A stretch of 25,514 bases of DNA from Bacteroides sp. (GTDB lineage: Bacteria; Bacteroidota; Bacteroidia; Bacteroidales; Bacteroidaceae): contig DXLM01000022.1 in the NCBI GenBank assembly GCA_019414725.1, positions 2,808-28,321 of the forward strand. The letters run 5' to 3'. Below, in pieces: positions 14,476 to 22,602 of the stretch (position 1 is its first letter; each line of letters begins with the position of its first letter). The position numbers and the translations under genes are program-made. The notes beneath the pieces are model-generated. The model made no database searches. It worked only from the letters and a program-made list of their open reading frames with translations, and had not been told where the DNA came from.

Positions 14476-15405
14476 TTACTTTTTGTGGGGAGTTTCACGC
14501 AAGGTATAAATCTTGGAACTCCACGGTGAATAACTACGTTTTACACGGGTAATGGTAAGAACGGTTTCTTCCACGTCATGTACATCGCTTTGCATTTCAT
14601 GCATGGCCATGGCGATAGCGGCGAATACTTCGCCCGGAGCTTCACCCAATTTCTTTTCTTTGGCTTCTTGCTTGTCGGTAATACCTTTTACCTTCATGGC
14701 ATTGCGCTTGCTCAGGTTTACAGAAATCTTACCTACACATTTGAAGAGAATGAAAAGTAAAAGAAGACCGCAGAATACAACGCTCATAGCAGAGATGGCC
14801 ATACCGATACCACTACCGTCGTGTTCTTCGAATTTTTCCATCTTTGCATGACTGTTGATAGTCTTGTTATTGGTGCTCGGAGTCACATATTTGTCTGCGC
14901 TGGAACCTTTCACCTCCCATTCATTTGCTGCGTCGCTGACACGTGCGTATGATTGGTTTGCTTGCAATGTGCCTGCCGGAACAATAATCTGATCCAATAA
15001 TTTTTTGCCTGAATCATACAATCCAATCCAATTGTCGGTTGCGGCATTCAGTGTGAAATTAGTGTGGAAAGTACCGCGGTTGGGTTCGCCGTCTGCCCAG
15101 AATAAAGCGTGCTGGCGAGGTTTGACCAAAGTCAATACATCACCTTTAGGGATAAAATAAGTAGCAGTATCTCCAGGCTGGCTGCTCACCTTCAGTAAAC
15201 AACCGGCAAGGTCTGCGCTACCAAATGATCTGTTGAATATTTCAATCCATGCGCTGTGTACTCCGTAGTCATCCTGGAAATTGCTTTCATTTTCAATCAG
15301 CACTTCATTCAGTACCAGCTTGGTGTTCGATTTCTGTTCTCCACAAGAACATAACCCCACCATCAGCAGCAAAGAAAGGAATATTCCTATATTTAATTTC
15401 TTCAT
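14476..15405 (-). CDS. Lamin-tail-domain lipoprotein fused to OadG-type decarboxylase subunit
   Basis: The product has 309 residues from ATG 15405; a TTG two codons earlier is the only upstream alternative. The signal segment ends in a lipobox-like LCSC (Cys19 or Cys21). Residues about 29-163 look like a lamin-tail (LTD) beta-sandwich: LVLNEVLIENES, then WIEIFNRS and the G-x-F-H-T-N-F-x-L motif. One membrane helix follows (about 199-222). The tail (about 255-303) has G-E-V-F-A-A-I-A-M-A-M-H-E and the Y-S-P-W-S-S-K-I-Y-T-L-R ending usual for Bacteroidales OadG-like subunits. OadG/MmdD-type subunits are normally under 120 residues and hold the complex together. This one adds a large extracytoplasmic domain. 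Position in the operon (21 bp after mmdA, 20 bp before mmdC) supports membership of the complex. Confidence 0.85.
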   Translation of the reverse strand: MKKLNIGIFLSLLLMVGLCSCGEQKSNTKLVLNEVLIENESNFQDDYGVHSAWIEIFNRSFGSADLAGCLLKVSSQPGDTATYFIPKGDVLTLVKPRQHALFWADGEPNRGTFHTNFTLNAATDNWIGLYDSGKKLLDQIIVPAGTLQANQSYARVSDAANEWEVKGSSADKYVTPSTNNKTINSHAKMEKFEEHDGSGIGMAISAMSVVFCGLLLLFILFKCVGKISVNLSKRNAMKVKGITDKQEAKEKKLGEAPGEVFAAIAMAMHEMQSDVHDVEETVLTITRVKRSYSPWSSKIYTLRETPHKK

Positions 15406-15432
15406 GTTCAATTCTCAATTTTTAATTTTTAA

Positions 15433-16986
15433 TTAAAGAGGAATATTACCATGCTTCTTAGCCGGATTGGTTAATTTCTTAGTCTGCAACTGTTGCAATG
15501 CACGGATGATGCGGAAACGGGTATTACGCGGTTCAATCACATCATCAATGTAGCCATATTTGGCAGCATTGTAAGGATTGGCGAACAGCTTGGTGTATTC
15601 AGCTTCTTTTTCGGCTAGGAATGCGGCAGGATTTTCCTGTTCTTTGGCTTCGCGTGCGTATAATACTTCTACTGCACCTGCACCACCCATAACGGCGATT
15701 TCGGCAGTAGGCCATGCATAATTCATATCACCGCGAAGTTGTTTACAGCTCATTACAATGTGAGATCCGCCGTATGATTTACGCAGGGTAATTGTCACTT
15801 TGGGTACAGTCGCTTCGCCGTAAGCATACAGCAACTTGGCACCGTGGAGGATTACACCGTTGTATTCTTGTCCTGTACCCGGAAGGAATCCCGGAACATC
15901 TACCAATGAAACAAGAGGTATATTGAAAGCGTCGCAGAAACGTACAAAACGAGCACCTTTGCGTGACGCATTGCTGTCAAGCACACCCGCTAGGTATTTG
16001 GGTTGGTTGGCAACAATACCTACAGACTGGCCGTTGAAACGTGCGAAACCAATGATGATATTTTTAGCGTAGTGAGGTTGGACTTCCAAAAACTCACCAT
16101 TATCTACGATGGCGCTGATCACCTCATACATATCGTATGGTTTGTTGGGGCTGTCGGGGATAATTTCGTTCAAAGAGTCTTCCAGACGGTCGATAGGATC
16201 GGTACAGTCTACATAGGGAGCTTCTTCCAGATTGTTCTGAGGAATATAGCTTAACAATTTGCGGATCATGGCTAACCCTTCTTCTTCCGTCTTGGCAGTA
16301 AAATGAGTAACACCGGATTTGGTTGAATGAACGCTTGCACCACCTAAGTTTTCCTGGCTTACATCTTCACCTGTAACAGTCTTTACCACTTTCGGTCCGG
16401 TAAGGAACATATATGATGTGCCTTCCATCATCAAGGTGAAGTCTGTCAGCGCAGGAGAGTAAACAGCTCCGCCTGCACAAGGACCGAAAATACCTGAGAT
16501 CTGCGGAATAACACCTGAAGCAAGAATATTGCGTTGGAAAATTTCAGCATAACCGGCCAATGCATTGATACCTTCTTGAATACGTGCGCCACCCGAGTCG
16601 TTGATACCGATACAGGGAGCACCCATTTTCATAGCTTGATCCATTACTTTGCATATTTTCAGAGACATTGTTTCTGAAAGAGAACCGGCAGAAACAGTGA
16701 AATCCTGTGCAAAGATGTAAACTAAACGTCCTTCTATGGTACCACAACCTGTTACTACACCGTCGCCCGGATAATGTTTTTTCTCCATGCCGAAATTGGT
16801 GCATCTGTGTTCCACAAACATATCCATTTCTTCGAAACTGCCCTCATCCAGCAGCATGGCTATGCGTTCGCGGGCTGTATATTTTCCTTTATCATGCTGT
16901 TTTGCAATTGCTTTATCACCTCCACCCATGCGTGCTGTAGCCCGGCGTTCGATAAGCTCTTTTATTTTTTCAAGTTGATTGCTCAT
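15433..16986 (-). CDS. mmdA: Methylmalonyl-CoA decarboxylase alpha subunit (carboxyltransferase)
   Basis: The product has 517 residues, the normal length for the acyl-CoA carboxyltransferase family (propionyl-CoA carboxylase beta, MmdA). Recognisable segments are GDGVVTGCGTIEGRLVYIFAQDFTV near 75-100, the CoA-binding INDSGGARIQEG, GPCAGGAVYSPALTDF, and in the second crotonase-like half VDVPGFLPGTGQE and GGSHIVMSCK. It transfers CO2 from methylmalonyl-CoA to biotin on MmdC. With mce upstream and the Na+-pump subunits downstream, MmdA is preferred over a carboxylase subunit, for which a biotin carboxylase gene would be expected nearby and is absent. ATG at 16986; a 102-bp gap with a hairpin separates it from mce. 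Confidence 0.95.
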   Translation of the reverse strand: MSNQLEKIKELIERRATARMGGGDKAIAKQHDKGKYTARERIAMLLDEGSFEEMDMFVEHRCTNFGMEKKHYPGDGVVTGCGTIEGRLVYIFAQDFTVSAGSLSETMSLKICKVMDQAMKMGAPCIGINDSGGARIQEGINALAGYAEIFQRNILASGVIPQISGIFGPCAGGAVYSPALTDFTLMMEGTSYMFLTGPKVVKTVTGEDVSQENLGGASVHSTKSGVTHFTAKTEEEGLAMIRKLLSYIPQNNLEEAPYVDCTDPIDRLEDSLNEIIPDSPNKPYDMYEVISAIVDNGEFLEVQPHYAKNIIIGFARFNGQSVGIVANQPKYLAGVLDSNASRKGARFVRFCDAFNIPLVSLVDVPGFLPGTGQEYNGVILHGAKLLYAYGEATVPKVTITLRKSYGGSHIVMSCKQLRGDMNYAWPTAEIAVMGGAGAVEVLYAREAKEQENPAAFLAEKEAEYTKLFANPYNAAKYGYIDDVIEPRNTRFRIIRALQQLQTKKLTNPAKKHGNIPL

Positions 16987-17054
16987 TTTACTTATGATTT
17001 TACAATTTACGATTAAAAAATAATTCTATTTACGCTTGAACCAGACTAAATATA

Positions 17055-17078
17055 CTGACTTCAATCGTGAATAGTCAG
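17055..17078. promoter_or_regulatory. Hairpin in the mce-mmdA gap
   Basis: CTGACT-TCA (17055-17063), loop ATCG, TGA, a two-base AT bulge and AGTCAG (17073-17078) form a nine-pair stem. It sits just after the mce stop, upstream of mmdA on the minus strand, without a U-run. It may modulate read-through or mRNA stability between the two genes. Confidence 0.3.
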
Positions 17079-17088
17079 ATCTCGTGTT

Positions 17089-17502
17089 TTATGGTTTTTC
17101 GCAAAGCTCGGTCAGGACGCCCAAAGTTGATTTGGGATGTAAAAAAGCAATTTGCAAACCTTCAGCACCTTTACGCGGAGCTTTGTCAATGAGACGGATG
17201 CCGGTGGTTTCAGCTTCGGCTAACGCATTTGCCACACCATCTTCCACTGCAAAAGCCAAATGATGCATACCACCGTTGCCATTATTTTTTTCAATGAACT
17301 TTGCGATAGTGCTTTCGGGGCTTGTAGGTTCCAGCAGTTCTATTTTAACATCACCTACTTTCAGAAAAGCGGTTTTAACTTTCTGATCCTCTACTGTTTC
17401 GATATTGTAGCATTTCAGACCTAATACGTTTTCATAATACGGCAGGGCCTCTTCAATGCTCTTTACGGCAATGCCCAGGTGTTCAATGTGTGAGATTTTC
17501 AT
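17089..17502 (-). CDS. mce: Methylmalonyl-CoA epimerase
   Basis: The product has 137 residues, matching the VOC-fold epimerase length. Metal ligands expected from the family are visible: His8 in IEHLGIAV, a Gln near 40 in VEDQKVKTAF, His81 in GGMHHLAFAV and Glu132 in LTELCE. It interconverts the (R)- and (S)-methylmalonyl-CoA epimers, feeding the decarboxylase encoded immediately downstream. Methylmalonyl-CoA mutase is not in this window. It is the first gene of the operon; the 156 bp upstream are AT-rich with a 14-bp palindrome AAGAAATATTTCTT (17584-17597) but no perfect -7 element. Confidence 0.95.
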   Translation of the reverse strand: MKISHIEHLGIAVKSIEEALPYYENVLGLKCYNIETVEDQKVKTAFLKVGDVKIELLEPTSPESTIAKFIEKNNGNGGMHHLAFAVEDGVANALAEAETTGIRLIDKAPRKGAEGLQIAFLHPKSTLGVLTELCEKP

Positions 17503-17658
17503 GATCTTATAATTTTAATAGTTTGGTTTTATACTCAAGTTTTCAGATAAAACTGCACAAAGAAAGTAATTTCGAGTTAAATAAAGAAATATTTCTTCAA
17601 TTTTATTTCTTATTTGCAAGATGCTTCACAACACTTTAGACAAAAAGACAAAAATGAG

Positions 17659-18681
17659 TTAAATATAGAATTTGCACAAGAGTTTGTTCAGCCACTTCCA
17701 ACTGAAGCGGAACCAGCGGCGTGTACTGCTCTGCTTGCCGCCAAAGCGGAGTACAAAGTCCCTGTAACCGTGCTTTTTGAACGGTAATCCTGCATCCATG
17801 AATTCCAAATGTGCATATCCTTTTTCGTAAGCATAGGTAATAGGTGCCCATACGGACAGAATACCGGGGTAAAGAAAAGCATAGGTTTTCCGCATACTTC
17901 CTGAGAACCACAGGTAGGCACTTTCTTTTGAGAAAAGACAGATAGAACCACCGATGATTTTGCCTTTATATTTCACAAGAAACACTTTGGCTAATTCTTT
18001 TTCCGGGTTCTGCCATGCTAATAACCGGAAAAAGCCGATGTCCGGGAAATGTTTTCTTATCTGTGAGGAATAGGCTTTTTTCAACATTCGTGAGAAATCT
18101 TGTATATCTTTCTCATTGTCGGCTATTTCCATGATGGCACCATTTCTCAGAGCTTTGTTTATTTGTCTTCTGCGAGACATGCTCAGCCGTTCGTAAGGAG
18201 TTTTACTGTGCAGTGAATTACGTACTCTTAGCCAATTAATGGCGAAATAGTTGTTCCTTCTGAAGGCTTTGTATCCGAATAGCGGATTTTCCAAGTTGCG
18301 GAACTCGATGAGGAACGATTTGCATAATACTTCGTTGGTGAGATGTTCCAATATTTCCCCGAACAGGTCTTCCTTATTCTGTTCTTCATCAAAATACTCG
18401 CCTGTGCCATAAATTTCGCATCGTTTGATGATTGCGGGGGGAAACAGGCGCACACTTTTCCGGATGACTGCCAGCAGTTTGCCTACAGGACGGTTTCCTA
18501 TATAGGCAACGATAAGCAAAGGTTCGTATCCCCGGGTCATTTCAAAGACATGAAACAGCTCGGTAGAATGGAAAATGTTTGTTCCCGGCAGAGGGGGAAT
18601 GGCATTTCCTTTGCGATATGTACTTAATCTGACAGGCATCTCTAATTGCAAATTTATTGTTTTTTGTTTATCAATCCACAT
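17659..18681 (-). CDS. FemAB/GNAT-like (BioF2-type) acyltransferase
   Basis: The product has 340 residues without signal peptide. The C-terminal half fits the FemAB-like or BioF2-like GNAT fold: S-M-S-R-R-R-Q-I-N-K-A-L-R (about 168-180), then KVFLVKYKGKIIGGSICLF, YLWFSGSM and LEFMDAGLPFKKHGYRDFVLRFGG. Proteins of this type transfer aminoacyl or acyl groups to envelope precursors or other acceptors. The N-terminal half (LLIVAYIGNRPVGKLLAVI) could be the first GNAT-like lobe. ATG at 18681 is used; Met15 (18639) is an alternative. It is divergent from the nitroreductase gene, whose -7 element lies just outside the start codon. Substrate unknown. Confidence 0.75.
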   Translation of the reverse strand: MWIDKQKTINLQLEMPVRLSTYRKGNAIPPLPGTNIFHSTELFHVFEMTRGYEPLLIVAYIGNRPVGKLLAVIRKSVRLFPPAIIKRCEIYGTGEYFDEEQNKEDLFGEILEHLTNEVLCKSFLIEFRNLENPLFGYKAFRRNNYFAINWLRVRNSLHSKTPYERLSMSRRRQINKALRNGAIMEIADNEKDIQDFSRMLKKAYSSQIRKHFPDIGFFRLLAWQNPEKELAKVFLVKYKGKIIGGSICLFSKESAYLWFSGSMRKTYAFLYPGILSVWAPITYAYEKGYAHLEFMDAGLPFKKHGYRDFVLRFGGKQSSTRRWFRFSWKWLNKLLCKFYI

Positions 18682-18697
18682 TCTAGTTGTATATTTG
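18667..18697 (+). promoter_or_regulatory. Predicted promoter of the nitroreductase operon
   Basis: TATATTTG (18690-18697) is a perfect -7 element, and TTTA at 18667-18670, 19 bp upstream, is one mismatch from TTTG. The nitroreductase ATG is 30 bp downstream. The -33 part lies inside the first codons of the divergent GNAT-like gene. Confidence 0.6.
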
Positions 18698-18726
18698 TGC
18701 AGAAAAATAAATTAACAGGGTATATT

Positions 18727-19263
18727 ATGGAACAATTTAGTGACTTAATAAAGAACAGACGCAGCATGCGTAAGTTCACGGATCAAGAGTTGACACAGGA
18801 AGAGGTAGTTGCTTTGTTGAAGGCTGCTTTGATGGCTCCGTCTTCTAAACGTAGCAATTGCTGGCAGTTTATTGTGGTAGATGATAAGGATATGTTGGAA
18901 AAACTTTCCCATTGTAAGGAGATGGGGGCGGCTTTCCTAGCGGATGCTGCTATGGCTGTAGTTGTGATGGCTGATCCGTTGGCTAGTGATGTCTGGATTG
19001 AAGATGCGTCAATTGCTTCCATAATGATCCAGTTGCAGGCAGAAGATTTGGGGTTGGGAAGTTGTTGGATACAGGTGCGTGAACGTTTTACCGCTACCGG
19101 GATGCCCTCGGGTGAATACGTGCATACGTTGCTTGATATTCCGTTGCAGTTGCAGGTGGTTTCCATTATAGCGGTAGGACATAAGAGTATGGAACGCAAG
19201 CCTTTTAATGAGGAGCATTTACAATGGGAGAAAATTCACATTAATAAATATGGAGGCAAGTAA
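18727..19263 (+). CDS. Nitroreductase-family FMN oxidoreductase
   Basis: The product has 178 residues from the ATG at 18727; an upstream in-frame ATG (18646) would add 27 residues lying across the promoter and the divergent gene, so it is rejected. The family pattern is clear: I-K-N-R-R-S-M-R-K-F at the N-terminus (FMN phosphate contact), then L-M-A-P-S-S-K-R-S-N-C-W-Q-F, a central D-A-S-I-A-S-I-M-I-Q-L-Q-A-E-D-L-G-L-G-S-C-W and late I-I-A-V-G-H-K. Such enzymes reduce nitroaromatics, flavins or other acceptors with NAD(P)H; the natural substrate is usually unknown. It starts a run of closely spaced plus-strand genes. Confidence 0.9.
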   Translation: MEQFSDLIKNRRSMRKFTDQELTQEEVVALLKAALMAPSSKRSNCWQFIVVDDKDMLEKLSHCKEMGAAFLADAAMAVVVMADPLASDVWIEDASIASIMIQLQAEDLGLGSCWIQVRERFTATGMPSGEYVHTLLDIPLQLQVVSIIAVGHKSMERKPFNEEHLQWEKIHINKYGGK

Positions 19264-19265
19264 AC

Positions 19266-19592
19266 GTGGCTGCTGTCAATCATAAGGATACGTATAAAGC
19301 TTCTGCGGTGTTTCTCATTGTGATGGGGATGCTTTATCTGATCGATAAGTTTATAGGATTTGCTTCACACGGGTTGCCATGGGTTATGCAGAAAGACAAT
19401 CTGTTACTGTATGCAGCTGTTATTTTCCTTTGGTTCAAGGCCGATAAGTCAGTAGGAATTGTATTGGCGGGTATATGGCTGATATTGAATATCGGTTTGG
19501 TGATAGCTTTGTTGGGACAGATGTCTGCTTATTTGTTGCCGGCGGCTTTGTTGCTGGTGGGAGTTATTTTATATTTAGTTTCGACCCGATGA
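19266..19592 (+). CDS. Small integral membrane protein of unknown function
   Basis: The product has 108 residues. The start is a GTG at 19266, two bases after the nitroreductase stop and 9 bp after GGAGG (19252-19256), an unusually good Shine-Dalgarno for this genome, which decides the start. Three or four hydrophobic helices (about 12-30, 45-58, 62-82, 85-106) are seen with few charged residues between them. I do not recognise a family. Its stop overlaps the start of the DUF2520 gene by 4 bases (ATGA). Confidence 0.75.
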   Translation: MAAVNHKDTYKASAVFLIVMGMLYLIDKFIGFASHGLPWVMQKDNLLLYAAVIFLWFKADKSVGIVLAGIWLILNIGLVIALLGQMSAYLLPAALLLVGVILYLVSTR

Positions 19593-20398
19593 TGAAAATA
19601 GTTCTGATAGGAGCCGGCAATGTGGCAACCCATCTGGGAATTGCTTTACAAAAGGCGGGGTGTCTTATCTTGCAGGTATACAGCCGTACAGAGGAATCTG
19701 CTTCTGCATTGGCTGCCAGACTTTCAGTAGACTACACAATTGTGCCGGACGAGATACGTCGGGATGCCGATTTGTATATTGTAGCGCTGAAAGATGCAGT
19801 TTTGCGACAATTGGCTCCTGTATTGGTGAAAGGAAGGGAGCAGGCCTTGTTTGTACATACGGCGGGTAGTATGTCTATGGATTTATGGAAGGGATTGGTA
19901 AAACGCTATGGGGTACTTTATCCTATGCAGACTTTTAGCAAGCAGCGTGAAGTGGATTTCAATACTGTACCTTTTTTTATAGAAGCATCTGCTCCGGCAG
20001 AAGTGGAATTGCTGCGTATGGTGGCAGTTCGTCTCAGTCCTAAAGTGTATGAAGTGACTTCCGGGCAACGTAGGTATTTGCATCTGGCGGCAGTCTTTGC
20101 TTGTAATTTTGCAAACCATATGTATGCATTAAGTTCACATATACTGGAAAAGCAGGGGATTCCTTTTGAAGTGATGCTTCCGCTGATAGACGAAACTGCC
20201 GGCAAAGTACATGAACTTTCTCCCACACAGGCGCAGACAGGTCCGGCTGTACGCTACGATGAAAACGTAATAAGCAAACATTTGGAGATGTTGGCGGACG
20301 AGGAGTCTTTGCAGGAATTGTACGAAAAGATAAGTAAAAGTATTCATAATCTCCCTTTGTCTGTCATTCAGGCAAATAAAGAGGGAAAGAACTCATAA
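19589..20398 (+). CDS. Rossmann-fold protein with DUF2520 domain
   Basis: From the ATG at 19589 (ATGATG; 19592 is equally possible) the product has 269 residues. The N-terminus MKIVLIGAGNVATHLG is a NAD(P)-binding Gly-x-Gly-x-x-x-x-x-x-Gly loop. The second half (FACNFANHMYALSSHIL, then LPLIDETAGKV and T-Q-A-Q-T-G-P-A-V-R-Y-D) matches DUF2520, the helical dimerisation domain akin to that of 6-phosphogluconate dehydrogenase-like and pyrroline-5-carboxylate reductase-like proteins. The biochemical role is not established. The gene overlaps the upstream membrane protein gene and is 5 bp ahead of kdsC, an order frequently seen in Bacteroides together with maf. Confidence 0.88.
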   Translation: MMKIVLIGAGNVATHLGIALQKAGCLILQVYSRTEESASALAARLSVDYTIVPDEIRRDADLYIVALKDAVLRQLAPVLVKGREQALFVHTAGSMSMDLWKGLVKRYGVLYPMQTFSKQREVDFNTVPFFIEASAPAEVELLRMVAVRLSPKVYEVTSGQRRYLHLAAVFACNFANHMYALSSHILEKQGIPFEVMLPLIDETAGKVHELSPTQAQTGPAVRYDENVISKHLEMLADEESLQELYEKISKSIHNLPLSVIQANKEGKNS

Positions 20399-20403
20399 GT
20401 GGT

Positions 20404-20922
20404 ATGATAAACTATGATTTAAAGAAAATAAAGGCATTGGTATTTGATGTAGATGGGGTATTGAGTGCGGAAACTATTTATTTGCACCCCAATGGTGAAC
20501 CCATGCGTACGGTTAATATCAAGGATGGGTATGCATTGCAGTTGGCTGTGAAATGCGGGCTGCATGTTGCCATCATTACCGGTGGAAATACCGAGGCGGT
20601 GCGTAAGCGTTATGAGGGGCTGGGTATCAAAGATGTCTATCTGGCTGCTGCGGTGAAGACCCGGGAGTATGCCCATTTGAAGGAAAAATATGGATTGCAA
20701 GATGAGGAGATACTCTATATGGGCGATGATATTCCCGATTATGAAGTGATGCGTTTGTGTGGGCTGCCTTGTTGTCCTGCTGATGCGGCACCTGAGATAA
20801 AGGAAACAGCTGTTTATATTTCTCATCGTAACGGGGGATATGGATGTGGCCGTGACGTGGTGGAACAGGTCTTGAAGGCTCAAGGAAAATGGATGGCTCA
20901 TGAAAAGGCCTTCGGGTGGTAA
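20404..20922 (+). CDS. kdsC: 3-deoxy-D-manno-octulosonate 8-phosphate phosphatase
   Basis: The product has 172 residues, a cap-less HAD phosphatase of KdsC type. Motif I is VFDVDGVLS with nucleophile Asp15 and acid/base Asp17; motif II is IITGGN (Thr59); the catalytic Lys is in AAVKTREY (Lys85), and motif III is YMGDDIPD (Asp108, Asp109, Asp112). The C-terminal GGYGCGRDVVEQVLKAQGKW is characteristic of KdsC, which completes the Kdo-8-P to Kdo step for lipopolysaccharide. Gaps of 5 bp before and 17 bp after indicate an operon with the DUF2520 gene and maf. Confidence 0.93.
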   Translation: MINYDLKKIKALVFDVDGVLSAETIYLHPNGEPMRTVNIKDGYALQLAVKCGLHVAIITGGNTEAVRKRYEGLGIKDVYLAAAVKTREYAHLKEKYGLQDEEILYMGDDIPDYEVMRLCGLPCCPADAAPEIKETAVYISHRNGGYGCGRDVVEQVLKAQGKWMAHEKAFGW

Positions 20923-20939
20923 TGAAATAAAGAAAAGTT

Positions 20940-21521
20940 ATGTTGGAAAATTTAGAAAAATATAAAATAATCCTTGCTTCCAATTCTCCGCGCCGCAAAG
21001 AATTGTTATCCGGCTTAGGTATAAAATATGAAGTAAAAACACTACCCGGCATAGAGGAAACCTATCCGGATACATTGAAAGCAGAGGAAATCCCTTTGTA
21101 TATAGCTTGCGAGAAGGCGGCTGCTTACCGGAATACCATGCATCCGGACGAATTGATTATTACTGCCGATACCATTGTATGGTTGGATGGTGTAGTCATG
21201 GGCAAGCCTCATAACGAGGATGATGCACGGCAAATGTTGTGGAAGCTTTCCGGCAAGACCCATCAGGTGATAACCGGAGTTTGTCTGACTACCGCCGGGG
21301 CTCAGCGAAGTTTTTCAGCTGTGACAGAAGTAACGTTTGCAGAATTGTCCGATGAGGAGATCGATTATTATATCCGGGTTTACAAGCCGATGGATAAGGC
21401 TGGTTCTTATGGTATACAAGAGTGGATAGGTTTCATTGGTGTCCGTGGTATTTCAGGTAGTTACTTCAATGTGATGGGGCTTCCTGTACAGCGCCTGTAC
21501 ACGGAACTGAAAAAACTATAA
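20940..21521 (+). CDS. maf: Maf-family nucleotide pyrophosphatase (dTTP/UTP type)
   Basis: The product has 193 residues. SNSPRRKELL (14-23) is the Maf signature loop, Asp77 in ITADTIV the catalytic base, GKPHNEDDARQML the next conserved segment and DKAGSYGIQ (152-160) the late motif. Maf proteins hydrolyse nucleoside triphosphates such as dTTP and UTP or modified nucleotides to monophosphates, acting in house-cleaning and linked to septum inhibition in other bacteria. It is the third gene of the DUF2520-kdsC-maf group. Confidence 0.93.
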   Translation: MLENLEKYKIILASNSPRRKELLSGLGIKYEVKTLPGIEETYPDTLKAEEIPLYIACEKAAAYRNTMHPDELIITADTIVWLDGVVMGKPHNEDDARQMLWKLSGKTHQVITGVCLTTAGAQRSFSAVTEVTFAELSDEEIDYYIRVYKPMDKAGSYGIQEWIGFIGVRGISGSYFNVMGLPVQRLYTELKKL

Positions 21522-21587
21522 GTCAGTATGTGAACAGTAGGGGCCGTGTTTTTGTTATTTATATGAACTATAAATGGAAAAACAATT

Positions 21588-22595
21588 ATGGCTTATAAAA
21601 TAGCTTTTTACGACACGAAACCCTACGACGAACGCTCGTTTACGGAGGCTAATGAGAAGTTTGGCTTTGATATCAGGTATTACAAAGGCCATTTGAATAT
21701 GAATAACGTGGTGTTGACCAAAGGAGTGGATGTGGTTTGTATCTTCGTAAACGATACGGCTGATGCCGAAGTTATCCGGGCAATGGCGGATAATGGTGTT
21801 AAACTGCTGGCTTTAAGATGCGCAGGTTATAATAATGTGGATTTAGCGGCAACGGCAGGTAAGATGAAAGTGGTACGGGTACCGGCTTATTCACCTTATG
21901 CCGTTGCCGAATTTACAGTGGCGTTGATGTTATCACTCAACCGCAAGATTCCCCGTGCCACAATGCGGACACGTGACGGGAACTTCTCCCTGCACGGGCT
22001 TATGGGATTTGATATGCATGGCAAGACTGCCGGAATTATCGGTACGGGTAAGATTGCCAAGATTTTAATTCAGATATTACGTGGATTCGGTATGAATGTT
22101 CTTGCATATGATCTTTATCCCGATTACAATTTTGCCCGTGAACATCAGGTGGTTTATTGTACTTTGGATGAACTTTATCATAGTTCGGATATCATCTCCC
22201 TGCATTGTCCTTTGACAGAACAGACAAAGTATCTGATTAATGATTATTCCATCAGTAAAATGAAAGACGGAGTGATGATTATCAATACGGGGCGTGGGCA
22301 GTTGATTCACACCAATGCCTTGATAGAGGGACTGAAGACTAAAAAGGTGGGATATGCCGGTCTGGATGTATACGAGGAAGAAGAGCCTTATTTTTATGAA
22401 GATAAGTCCGACAAGATTATTGATGATGACACTTTAGCCCGTCTTTTGTCTTTCAACAATGTGATTGTGACTTCTCATCAGGCATTCTTTACCAAAGAAG
22501 CAATGACGAATATTGCTCATACTACTCTGCAAAATGTGAAAGACTTTGCTGAAAGTAGATTTTTGGTGAACGAAGTAGCGGTGGGGAGAGTCTAA
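21588..22595 (+). CDS. ldhA: D-lactate dehydrogenase (2-hydroxyacid dehydrogenase family)
   Basis: The product has 335 residues, close to the usual 330. The NAD-binding loop is GIIGTGKIAK (Gly152, Gly154). The catalytic trio of the D-LDH family is in place: Arg236 in NTGRGQLI, the acidic run at 263-266 (VYEEEEP) providing the Glu, and His297 in TSHQAFFT. The substrate loop LRCAGYNNVDL and SPYAVAEF are also conserved. It should reduce pyruvate to D-lactate during fermentation. A 66-bp gap after maf leaves room for its own promoter, though none is clear. Its stop codon overlaps the end of the convergent gene by 4 bases. Confidence 0.9.
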   Translation: MAYKIAFYDTKPYDERSFTEANEKFGFDIRYYKGHLNMNNVVLTKGVDVVCIFVNDTADAEVIRAMADNGVKLLALRCAGYNNVDLAATAGKMKVVRVPAYSPYAVAEFTVALMLSLNRKIPRATMRTRDGNFSLHGLMGFDMHGKTAGIIGTGKIAKILIQILRGFGMNVLAYDLYPDYNFAREHQVVYCTLDELYHSSDIISLHCPLTEQTKYLINDYSISKMKDGVMIINTGRGQLIHTNALIEGLKTKKVGYAGLDVYEEEEPYFYEDKSDKIIDDDTLARLLSFNNVIVTSHQAFFTKEAMTNIAHTTLQNVKDFAESRFLVNEVAVGRV

Positions 22596-22602
22596 TCTCC
22601 CC
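22583..22602. terminator. Hairpin containing the overlapping stop codons of two convergent genes
   Basis: GGGGAGA (22583-22589) and TCTCCCC (22596-22602) form a perfect GC-rich 7-bp stem around GTCTAA, which contains the ldhA TAA (22593-22595) and, on the other strand, the TAG of the convergent gene (22592-22594). It may act as a bidirectional terminator or 3'-end protector, although neither side has a U-run. Confidence 0.5.

Noticed and set aside
15406..15411. TTG start for the LTD-OadG gene
   Set aside because: It adds two residues only; the ATG at 15405 gives a standard MKK lipoprotein signal peptide.
18646..18726. N-terminal extension of the nitroreductase
   Set aside because: The extra residues overlap the promoter and the divergent gene start, and the family begins at the Met at 18727.
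19475..19588. Longer start for the DUF2520 protein
   Set aside because: The extension lies within the upstream membrane protein gene in another frame; the Rossmann motif begins right after the ATG at 19589/19592.
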